Below are positions 1 to 4,947 of a stretch of 13,827 nt of DNA, in pieces; the stretch's first letter is position 1; each line of letters starts with the position of its first letter. The stretch lies in contig CABUNG010000048.1 of assembly GCA_902492895.1 (NCBI GenBank), positions 1 through 13,827 on the forward strand, written 5' to 3'. Under the pieces are notes generated by a model, which worked only from the letters and a program-made list of their open reading frames with translations, had not been told where the DNA came from and ran no database searches. The DNA comes from an uncultured Oscillospiraceae bacterium. GTDB taxonomy: Bacteria; Bacillota; Clostridia; Oscillospirales; Acutalibacteraceae. The position numbers and the translations under genes are program-made.

Positions 1-446
1 AGGATATAGCTCGCGCACCGGAACAGGTTGTGTGTGGCGTTCTGCCAGCCGCCCCGTTCCCGCCCCGCCATCGGATGACCGCCGACAAATACGAGTCCGC
101 GCTCTTGGCAAAGGGGCAGGCATGCGTCGGTGACGGCTTTTTTTATGCCGCAGACGTCGGTGACGAGGGTGCCGGGGCGCAGCACGTCCCGGATATCCAG
201 AAGCACCGCCCGGCAGGCGTCGGGCGGCAGGGCGAGTACCACTAGATCGGCGCGGGACAGAACAGCCGGGACGGCTTCCTCCCCGACGGCGCCGTCGGCC
301 ATCAATCCGGACAGCGCCGCCGGATCCCGGTCGAAACCGAGCACGTCGTATCCGCCGTGGTGGGCGAGGGCCTTGGCCATCGAGCCGCCGATCAGACCCA
401 GACCGAAAATGGCGGCGCAGGGACGGGGTTCTTCATATGCGTTCAA
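1..446 (-). CDS. tyrA: Prephenate dehydrogenase, N-terminal part (cut by window edge)
   Basis: Prephenate dehydrogenase oxidatively decarboxylates prephenate to 4-hydroxyphenylpyruvate with NAD(P)+, the committed step to tyrosine. 148 codons are visible; the 3' end lies beyond position 1. Seen: the Rossmann dinucleotide-binding motif GLGLIGGS at about residues 15-22, LVVLALPP near residue 74, TDVCGIK near 100, and the family signature GGHPMAGRE near 126. I chose the TTG at 446: it follows a GGGGGA-type SD by about 7 nt and puts the glycine motif where TyrA proteins normally have it. An in-frame ATG at 521 would add 25 residues, but they are proline- and isoleucine-rich, unlike the family, and it has no SD. 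The gene starts 90 bp after aroF with no terminator between, so it is probably co-transcribed and under the same attenuator. A C-terminal ACT domain cannot be judged from this window. Confidence 0.9.
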   Translation of the reverse strand, partial: MNAYEEPRPCAAIFGLGLIGGSMAKALAHHGGYDVLGFDRDPAALSGLMADGAVGEEAVPAVLSRADLVVLALPPDACRAVLLDIRDVLRPGTLVTDVCGIKKAVTDACLPLCQERGLVFVGGHPMAGRERGGWQNATHNLFRCASYI

Positions 447-536
447 TGGTCTTCCCCCTGATATTGGAATCGGCAGATTAGGAAGCAGCCCCGGGATGGA
501 CCGGGTTATAATCTGCGCCATTAGATGCCGGGCAAT

Positions 537-1568
537 TTATTCTTCCCGGACAGCCAGCTCCTTGCCGAAGAGGGGAGCGACCTGGCGCACCCTCTCGGTC
601 AGGGCGGTGAACTGGGCCGGGGTAATGGACTGCGCGCCGTCCGAAAGGGCATGGGGCGGATCGTTGTGCACCTCGATGATGAGACCGTCGGCCCCCGCGG
701 CAATCGCGGCCAGAGCCAGGGGCTCTACCAAGGCACTGAGGCCCGAGGCATGGGACGGATCGACCACCACCGGCAGATGAGAGAGGGTTTTGAGCAGGGG
801 GACGGCCGAGATGTCGAGGGTGTTCCGGGTCATGGTCTCGAAGGTGCGGATGCCCCGTTCGCAGAGGATGACCTTTTCGTTGCCGGCGGCCATGATGTAT
901 TCCGCGCTCATCAGCAGCTCCTCGATGGTGTTGGCGAGGCCCCTTTTCAGCAGAATGGGCTTATCGCATTTGCCGAGCTCTTTGAGCAGCTCGAAGTTCT
1001 GCATGTTCCGGGCGCCGACCTGGATGATGTCCACATCTTCAAACAGGACCAAATGAGCGGGGGACATGATCTCGGTCACGACCGGCAGGCCGGTTTTTTC
1101 CCTGGCGTGGCGGAGCAGTTCGATTCCTCCCGCGCGGAGTCCCTGGAAGGAATAGGGGGAGGTACGGGGCTTGAAAGCGCCGCCGCGCAGGAAGGCGGCC
1201 CCCGCCGCCTTGACGTCCTCGGCCACGCTGACGATCTGCTCTTCGCATTCCACCGAGCAGGGGCCGGCGATGATGCCGAGCTTATCGCCGCCGATGACCG
1301 AGCCGCCGCCGAGGTCGATCACGGTATCGTCGGGGTGGAATTTCCGGTTGGCCTTTTTATAGGGTTCCTGCACCCGTTTGACGCTCTGGACGATATCCTG
1401 GGCGCCCACCGATTCGATGTCCACCGCGGCGGTGTCGCCGAGCAGGCCGAGAACCACCGAATGTTCGCCGTACCAGGCGTTGACCTTGACGCTGTGCTGC
1501 CGTTCGAGCAAAGAGGAGAAATCCTCCACCTGTTCATGGGTGACGCCGGGCTTGAGTACGATAATCAT
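537..1568 (-). CDS. aroF: 3-deoxy-7-phosphoheptulonate (DAHP) synthase, type Ib with N-terminal regulatory domain
   Basis: Condenses phosphoenolpyruvate and erythrose 4-phosphate to DAHP, the first step of the shikimate pathway. The 343-residue protein has a ferredoxin-like N-terminal domain (about residues 1-70) followed by the KDO8P/DAHP synthase TIM barrel. Visible motifs: AGPCSVE (101-107, metal-binding Cys104), GGAFKPRTSPYSFQG (129-143), GARNMQNF (185-192), KRG (208-210), CERGIRT (236-242), DPSHA (270-274) and IEVH (298-301). This is the architecture of the Thermotoga maritima and Bacillus-type enzymes; in the Thermotoga form the N-terminal domain mediates inhibition by Tyr and Phe. The ATG follows AAAGGA by 9 nt. 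Upstream lie a promoter, a Phe/Tyr leader peptide and a terminator, so supply is probably controlled both at the enzyme and at transcription. tyrA follows after 90 bp. Confidence 0.97.
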   Translation of the reverse strand: MIIVLKPGVTHEQVEDFSSLLERQHSVKVNAWYGEHSVVLGLLGDTAAVDIESVGAQDIVQSVKRVQEPYKKANRKFHPDDTVIDLGGGSVIGGDKLGIIAGPCSVECEEQIVSVAEDVKAAGAAFLRGGAFKPRTSPYSFQGLRAGGIELLRHAREKTGLPVVTEIMSPAHLVLFEDVDIIQVGARNMQNFELLKELGKCDKPILLKRGLANTIEELLMSAEYIMAAGNEKVILCERGIRTFETMTRNTLDISAVPLLKTLSHLPVVVDPSHASGLSALVEPLALAAIAAGADGLIIEVHNDPPHALSDGAQSITPAQFTALTERVRQVAPLFGKELAVREE

Positions 1569-1615
1569 AACGCTACATCCTTTCCCGCGGTCATCCGCGG
1601 CGGTTATTATAATAT

Positions 1616-1646
1616 AAAAAGGCGGGGCCCTTCCATGGGCTCCGCC
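1616..1646 (-). terminator. Intrinsic terminator in the aroF leader (attenuator, 3:4 hairpin)
   Basis: Reading the minus strand, 1646-1637 (GGCGGAGCCC) pairs with 1630-1621 (GGGCCCCGCC). This gives a 10-bp GC-rich stem with one A-C mismatch and a 6-nt loop, followed at once by TTTTTATATT. It lies after the leader peptide stop and 48 nt before the aroF start, inside the transcript that must reach aroF. It is therefore a regulatory terminator rather than the end of aroK. Its 5' arm is also complementary to an upstream segment, as expected for an attenuator. Confidence 0.88.
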
Positions 1647-1665
1647 TTCATCGACTGTGTTCGGG

Positions 1666-1744
1666 TATTTCGGTTTCGGAGGACGGCCTCATGGACTTAT
1701 TCGTTTGGGGAATACGCGCAGCAAAAAGCACTCCGGCCAAAATA
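1666..1744 (-). promoter_or_regulatory. Alternative RNA pairing segments of the aroF attenuator (segments 1 and 2)
   Basis: Segment 1 is 1744-1731, codons 18-22 of the leader peptide. Segment 2 is 1681-1666, just after its stop. They pair as UAUUUUGG with CCGAAAUA (8 bp, one G-U) plus CGGAG with CUCCG (5 bp), across a small internal loop. Segment 2 can instead pair with the 5' arm of the terminator: CUCCG (1681-1677) with CGGAG (1644-1640), GG (1688-1687) with CC (1639-1638), and CCAUG (1694-1690) with CAUGG (1637-1633). The 1:2 and 2:3 pairings exclude each other, and 2:3 destroys the terminator. A ribosome stalled near codons 15-19 would cover segment 1 and favour read-through; one reaching the stop would disfavour 2:3. 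The pairings are seen; the mechanism is inferred from classical attenuators. Confidence 0.75.
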
Positions 1745-1795
1745 AAAGCCGAAGTGGAAGCTATAAAATCGCGCGGTACCCAACATGCGGGCCAT
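1697..1795 (-). CDS. Phe/Tyr-rich leader peptide of the aroF attenuator (32 aa)
   Basis: A 32-codon open frame with SD AGGAGG (1803-1808) 7 nt before its ATG, ending in TAA at 1697-1699. Residues 10-19 read FYSFHFGFYF, so seven of ten are Phe or Tyr. Over the whole peptide there are six Phe and three Tyr and no Trp. It begins about 25 nt after the predicted transcription start and ends 51 nt before the terminator. That is the geometry of a leader peptide whose translation senses charged tRNA-Phe and tRNA-Tyr, like PheL upstream of pheA in enteric bacteria. The peptide itself probably has no function after synthesis. A second in-frame ATG lies at 1786, but the SD spacing favours 1795. There are no flanking genes it could be a remnant of. 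Confidence is high for the frame and its composition, lower for the mechanism, which needs conservation in relatives. Confidence 0.82.
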   Translation of the reverse strand: MARMLGTARFYSFHFGFYFGRSAFCCAYSPNE

Positions 1796-1826
1796 CGGGA
1801 CGCCTCCTGTTCAGGGATTTGTTATC

Positions 1827-1855
1827 ATCATACGGCCTCGACGGCCGTTTGTCAA
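1827..1855 (-). promoter_or_regulatory. Sigma-70-type promoter of the aroF-tyrA leader
   Basis: On the minus strand, TTGACA (1855-1850) is followed by a 17-nt spacer and TATGAT (1832-1827). This is a perfect -35 with a 5/6 -10 at ideal spacing. Transcription would start near 1820, placing the leader-peptide SD within the first 20 nt of the RNA. It marks aroF-tyrA as a unit separate from aroE-aroK. Confidence 0.85.
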
Positions 1856-1926
1856 TGGAAAAAGGCACGGTTATCGGATCAATTCTGCTGGAAATTTTGT
1901 GCGGAGCGGCTGAAATGATGGGGGTG

Positions 1927-1950
1927 AAAGCGCCCAGCCGGGCTTTTTTC
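1927..1950. terminator. Short hairpin between aroK and the aroF promoter, possible weak terminator
   Basis: GCCC (1932-1935) pairs with GGGC (1940-1943) around a 4-nt loop. AAA (1927-1929) can add pairs to TTT across a 2-nt bulge. Six T residues (1944-1949) follow on the plus strand, so it looks better as a plus-strand terminator, although no plus-strand gene precedes it. On the minus strand it follows aroK by about 50 nt but lacks a good U tract. Apart from this hairpin I see nothing convincing between 1856 and 1997. Confidence 0.3.
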
Positions 1951-1997
1951 GGTATCATCCGGTCAATGCAGCAAAGGCGGCCGGAGGCCGGAGCCCC

Positions 1998-2528
1998 TCA
2001 TCCGGATACCGTCCGCCCCGCGTCCTCGTCTCCGAGTGCGAGGAGGATCTCCTCTGCGACCTCTTCGGGGGAGGGATCGGCGCTGACGAACAGAGAGGCG
2101 GCTTCGTAGTACTGGGGCAGGCGCCGGGACATCAGCTCCCGCACCGCGGCTTCCTTATCTTCCCGCTGAAGCAGGGGGCGGGTGCGGTCGCCTTTCAGGC
2201 GTTCGAGCACCGTTTCGGGAGAAACGTCGAGCAGGATGATGATCCCGTTTCGGCGGAGAGAGTCGACGTTTTCCGGGAAGGTTAGGGCGCCGCCGCCCGT
2301 GGCGATCACCAAATTTTCCCGTTCGGCCAGGCGGGCGCAGACCTGGCGTTCCCGCAGGCGGAATTCCTCTTCTCCGAACCGCTTGAAGAGATCCTCCACC
2401 GCCATGCCCGCCTCTTCCTCGACGACGGCGTCGGTATCGACGAATCGTCGGCCGGTCTTGGCCGCGAGCAGCCGGCCGACGGTGGTTTTGCCGCAACCCA
2501 TAAAGCCGCACAGAATCAGGTTTTTCAT
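1998..2528 (-). CDS. aroK: Shikimate kinase
   Basis: Phosphorylates shikimate at the 3-hydroxyl with ATP, the fifth step of the shikimate pathway, in the cytoplasm. The 176-residue protein has the usual family length. The Walker A P-loop is GFMGCGKTT (8-16). The shikimate-binding DTD is at 31-33, Arg58 lies in the EFRLRE stretch, the GGG turn is at 78-80, and the lid arginine is in RTRPLL (115-120). The ATG follows AGGAGG by 6 nt. It starts 37 nt after the aroE stop, so aroE-aroK are probably one transcript. The aroF promoter lies 142 bp beyond its end, so aroF is separately controlled. Confidence 0.97.
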   Translation of the reverse strand: MKNLILCGFMGCGKTTVGRLLAAKTGRRFVDTDAVVEEEAGMAVEDLFKRFGEEEFRLRERQVCARLAERENLVIATGGGALTFPENVDSLRRNGIIILLDVSPETVLERLKGDRTRPLLQREDKEAAVRELMSRRLPQYYEAASLFVSADPSPEEVAEEILLALGDEDAGRTVSG

Positions 2529-2565
2529 ACAGTTCCTCCTTCATCAGGGGTCCTGGAACGGGGCG

Positions 2566-3423
2566 TCATCCAAAGGATCGCGCCAGTTCCGAATAGGCGT
2601 CGGCGATCAGCTGCCGTATATCTTCTGGATCAAAGGATCCTCCGTACCAGCAGGCATGGGCCGCTGCGGCCTGCCAGACCAGCATGGGCATGCCGCCTAC
2701 GGTTTTGGCGCCGCAGGCCTTCGCCATGCGAAGAAGCCGGGTTTCCCCGGGATTGTATACCGCGTCGAACACCGCGGCAGTGTGCCGCAGCACGGCTTCC
2801 CCCACCGGAGAGGCGTCTGGATGGGGGTGCATTCCTACGGGGGTGGCGTTGATGAGCAGATCGATGTCCCCCTCGAGCTCGGCGAGACGGGAGAGGGGCA
2901 CCACGTCATAAGAGACGTCCGGCACCAGCTCTCGTACATAGGTCCGCAGGGAATCGGCCGAGGCGATTCCCGATTCCCGCACGGCATTTACGATCCGAGC
3001 CCCCGCCAGGGCGGCCTCACAGGCAAATGTGCGTCCGACGCCGCCGGCCCCCAGGAGAACGACCCGCCCGCCGAGCGGCACGTCCGCATCCCGCAGAGAG
3101 GCGAGGAACCCCTCGGCGTCGGTGTTGTATCCCACGGCGCCTGTCTCGGTGACGGAGACGGTGTTGACCGACCGGTACAGTTCCGCCCGCCCCCGCAGCG
3201 CGGAGAGAAAGGGAATGACGGCCTGCTTGTAGGGAATGGTGACGTTGCAGCCCCGGAGACGGCCCAGCAGGGCGGGAAAGCTCCCGGCCAGTTGCTCTGG
3301 CGGGATATCCTCCAGGGTATAGACGGCCTTCCGCCCGCTCAAAGCGAAGAGGCGGGTGTGCAGGAAGGGGGACAAGCTGTGTCCCAGCGGATGACCGAGA
3401 AGGGCGAAGCGTTCCGGATTCAT
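2566..3423 (-). CDS. aroE: Shikimate dehydrogenase (NADP+)
   Basis: Reduces 3-dehydroshikimate to shikimate with NADPH. The protein is 285 residues, normal for AroE. Visible: SLSP (16-19) and NVTIPYK with the catalytic Lys66 for substrate binding; Asn87; the NTD triad with Asp102; the nucleotide-binding turn GAGGVGRT (125-132); NATPVGM (192-198); DAVYNPGETRLL (220-231); and GGMPMLVWQ near 243-251. The segment after the glycine turn reads IVNAVRES rather than the usual NRT-type NADP-phosphate motif, so cofactor preference is less certain than function. Start: ATG 3423, 10 nt after GGAAAGG. The frame stays open upstream to 3954, but that extension is serine-rich, unlike the family, and runs antisense through acpP and its promoter. 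The gene heads an aroE-aroK unit divergent from acpP. Confidence 0.96.
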   Translation of the reverse strand: MNPERFALLGHPLGHSLSPFLHTRLFALSGRKAVYTLEDIPPEQLAGSFPALLGRLRGCNVTIPYKQAVIPFLSALRGRAELYRSVNTVSVTETGAVGYNTDAEGFLASLRDADVPLGGRVVLLGAGGVGRTFACEAALAGARIVNAVRESGIASADSLRTYVRELVPDVSYDVVPLSRLAELEGDIDLLINATPVGMHPHPDASPVGEAVLRHTAAVFDAVYNPGETRLLRMAKACGAKTVGGMPMLVWQAAAAHACWYGGSFDPEDIRQLIADAYSELARSFG

Positions 3424-3480
3424 GACGGCACGGCCTTTCCAGAAGAAAATAAAAAAACAAAAAATTTTTCCAAAAGGTGA

Positions 3481-3509
3481 TTGACAAACCGCAGAATACC
3501 GAATACTAT
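3481..3509 (+). promoter_or_regulatory. Promoter of acpP with A/T-rich upstream element
   Basis: TTGACA (3481-3486), a 17-nt spacer and TACTAT (3504-3509): a perfect -35 with a 4/6 -10. Immediately upstream, 3447-3480 is a run of A and T tracts in an otherwise GC-rich sequence, typical of an UP element. That fits the high expression expected for acyl carrier protein. Transcription would start near 3516, leaving an untranslated leader of about 107 nt. No FapR-type operator was recognised. Confidence 0.75.
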
Positions 3510-3549
3510 TTTGGTGTAATCCCTTCTTCCCGGTCTGCCCGACGTTGTC

Positions 3550-3579
3550 AGTATAGCATACCCGGCCGCGGCGGTTCAA
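3550..3579 (-). promoter_or_regulatory. Candidate promoter of aroE-aroK, divergent to acpP
   Basis: On the minus strand, TTGAAC (3579-3574), an 18-nt spacer and TATACT (3555-3550). The -10 matches at 5/6 and the -35 at 4/6. Transcription would start near 3543 and run antisense across the acpP promoter before reaching aroE at 3423. This is the best minus-strand candidate seen, but not decisive. Confidence 0.4.
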
Positions 3580-3622
3580 CCCCGGGAGGAGGATGGGCAA
3601 CAATTTTGGAAGGATGAGCTGG

Positions 3623-3850
3623 ATGGTACTCGAAAAGGTCAAGATGATCCTCAGCAGCCAGTTTGATGTGGAAGAGGAAAGCATCACCCCGGACACCAAT
3701 ATCGCCGATGATCTGGGGGCGGACTCGCTGGATGTCGTGGACATGCTGATGTCGCTGGAAGATGAGTTCGATGTGGAGATTCCGGATGAGGAGATCGAAC
3801 GCATCCGCACGGTGGGCGAATTGGTCGCGTACATCGAGGAAAACATGTAA
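3623..3850 (+). CDS. acpP: Acyl carrier protein
   Basis: Carries growing fatty acyl chains on a phosphopantetheine arm for type II fatty acid synthesis. With the start chosen here it is 75 residues and very acidic, as usual. The attachment serine is Ser35 in GADSLDVVDML. Helix-forming stretches such as MSLEDEFDVEIPDEE follow the ACP pattern closely. ATG 3623 lies 9 nt after GGAAGG and gives the standard ACP N-terminus (VLEKVKMIL). In-frame ATGs at 3593 and 3614 would give 85 or 78 residues, but their SD sequences directly abut the start codon with no spacer. The gene has its own promoter upstream and a terminator 28 nt after its stop. It is not in a visible fab operon, which is unusual only in being stand-alone. 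Confidence 0.97.
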   Translation: MVLEKVKMILSSQFDVEEESITPDTNIADDLGADSLDVVDMLMSLEDEFDVEIPDEEIERIRTVGELVAYIEENM

Positions 3851-3878
3851 GACACCCGACGTGTATCAGCAAGGCCGT

Positions 3879-3915
3879 ATGCCGCGGGCCGGATTCTCCG
3901 GTCGGCGGCATTTTT
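3879..3915 (+). terminator. Intrinsic terminator of acpP
   Basis: ATGCCGC (3879-3885) pairs with GCGGCAT (3905-3911). GGCCGGA (3887-3893) pairs with TCCGGTC (3897-3903), separated by one G-G mismatch and closed by a TTC loop. A T tract ends at 3915. The 14 paired bases, the T tract and the position 28 nt after the acpP stop make this a strong terminator. The only ATG available to the next gene is the first base of this hairpin. Confidence 0.85.
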
Positions 3916-4688
3916 GCGGAAAGGGGAGACCGGATCTGGAAAGACGGATCGCACTGCCGGAAGGGGAAATCCGTTACGAATGGACCCGTAAACGGGTTAA
4001 AAACTACAATCTGCGGGTCCGGCCGGACGGATCGGTGGTGCTCTCCACGCCATTTGGCATCTCGGGAGTCGAAGCCGACCGGTTTATACGAGAAAGGGCC
4101 GACTGGCTTGCGGCAGCGAGGCAGCGCGCGGAACAGCGCCGTCCGTCGGTTTCGCTGCGGAACGGCGGGACATGGACGCTTGCGGGCCGTCCGTTTGGGA
4201 TGCGGGTGGAGCGAGTCCCCTCCGCCGCAGCGGTCCGCTGGGAAGAGAACACCCTGATTATGACCCTGCCTGTCGGATTGTCGTCGGAAGACGAGGAAAT
4301 CCGGCTGCGGGGGCTCCTGCGGCAAGCGCTGCGGGATCCCGCCGAAAGGGAATTTGCGGCGCTGCTGGAGCGGTATGAGCCCTTATTGGAGGAGGTGAGC
4401 GGCCGAAGGCGTGCCCGTTTAACTCTGACCCTGAGGTGGATGACGTCGCGGTGGGGAAGCTGCTCCCCCGGACAGGACAGAATCACCCTGAACACCGCGC
4501 TGGTGCTGGCGCCGCCGGAGTGTGCGGCCTATGTTGTGCTGCACGAGCTGGCGCATCGCCTCCACCCGGATCATTCCCCCGCTTTTCACGCGCTTGTCGC
4601 CGCTCTTTTGAGGAGAGCGGGCTTGCCGGAGGAGGGGGAGCTTCGCCGCCGCCTGCGGGAGTCCGATGCCGCGGCCTTGATGCGATAG
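3879..4688 (+). CDS. YgjP/DUF45-type zinc metallopeptidase (M48-like), start uncertain
   Basis: A protein of the YgjP (DUF45, WLM-like) metallopeptidase family; no substrate is established. Numbering from ATG 3879: RYEWTRKRVKNYNLRVRPDG near residues 31-50 matches the family N-terminal strand, WGSC is at 192-195, and the zinc-binding HELAH is at 222-226 with a likely third ligand His232. No signal peptide or membrane segment is visible, so it is probably cytoplasmic. The start is a problem. ATG 3879 has only AAGG 4 nt upstream and sits at the base of the acpP terminator. After the terminator there is a good SD (AAGGGGAG, 3921-3928), but the only in-frame start-like codon at proper spacing is CTG 3936, which would give 250 residues, close to family length. 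A strong terminator follows at 4691. Confidence 0.85.
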   Translation: MPRAGFSGRRHFCGKGRPDLERRIALPEGEIRYEWTRKRVKNYNLRVRPDGSVVLSTPFGISGVEADRFIRERADWLAAARQRAEQRRPSVSLRNGGTWTLAGRPFGMRVERVPSAAAVRWEENTLIMTLPVGLSSEDEEIRLRGLLRQALRDPAEREFAALLERYEPLLEEVSGRRRARLTLTLRWMTSRWGSCSPGQDRITLNTALVLAPPECAAYVVLHELAHRLHPDHSPAFHALVAALLRRAGLPEEGELRRRLRESDAAALMR

Positions 4689-4690
4689 CG

Positions 4691-4725
4691 AAAAAGGGAC
4701 AGGCCATCCGGCCTGTCCCTTTTTT
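4691..4725 (+). terminator. Perfect intrinsic terminator after the metallopeptidase gene
   Basis: A 15-bp perfect stem: 4691-4705 (AAAAAGGGACAGGCC) with 4710-4724, loop ATCC, ending in six T residues. The five A residues on the 5' side make it symmetric, so it could also stop minus-strand transcription. Between here and the pckG terminator (4726-4896) I see no gene or recognisable element. Confidence 0.93.
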
Positions 4726-4896
4726 AGGCTATGGGCGTGCGGGACGGATGGCCGTGGTCCCTCAAAACAGCCGGGCTGCCCGTGAAAGCGGGAAACACCG
4801 TACCTACCCAACACAAGGAGAGCGGCGCCCGATCGGGATACGGAACAGTCTGCCGCTCATGGATGTTTTGGACAAGGCATAGTCCGAGGGCAGGAC

Positions 4897-4933
4897 AAAA
4901 AGCCGGGCGGACCGTCAAAGACGGCCCGCCCGG
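4897..4933 (-). terminator. Intrinsic terminator of pckG
   Basis: On the minus strand, 4933-4920 pairs with 4916-4903 in a 14-bp stem (one G-T wobble) around a 3-nt loop, followed by C and TTTTT (4901-4897). It begins 15 nt after the pckG stop codon and is oriented to end that transcript. Confidence 0.92.
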
Positions 4934-4947
4934 TTCAAAATCTGTGC

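Noticed and set aside
1772..1784. T-box-like core on the minus strand (GGGTACCGCG) upstream of aroF
   Set aside because: It resembles the T-box GGNACCGCG, but it forms codons 5-9 of the leader peptide and lies only about 40 nt from the predicted transcription start. That leaves no room for Stem I and a specifier loop. The terminator arm pairs with segment 2 instead. A covariance search with the T-box model would settle it.
1761..1958. 65-codon minus-strand frame over the aroF promoter and leader
   Set aside because: It has no SD, no recognisable domain, and runs through the promoter in a different frame from the Phe/Tyr peptide, which has an ideal SD.
2182..3480. 432-codon plus-strand frame opposite aroE and aroK
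   Set aside because: It runs antisense across two well-recognised genes and their intergenic gap, and its composition is that of a codon-bias shadow.
3424..3954. N-terminal extension of aroE to 3954
   Set aside because: The added residues are serine-rich and antisense to acpP and its promoter. ATG 3423 has an SD and matches family length.
4726..4896. Small frames between the metallopeptidase and pckG terminators
   Set aside because: They lie between two strong terminators, show no SD or motif, and continue as shadows into neighbouring genes.
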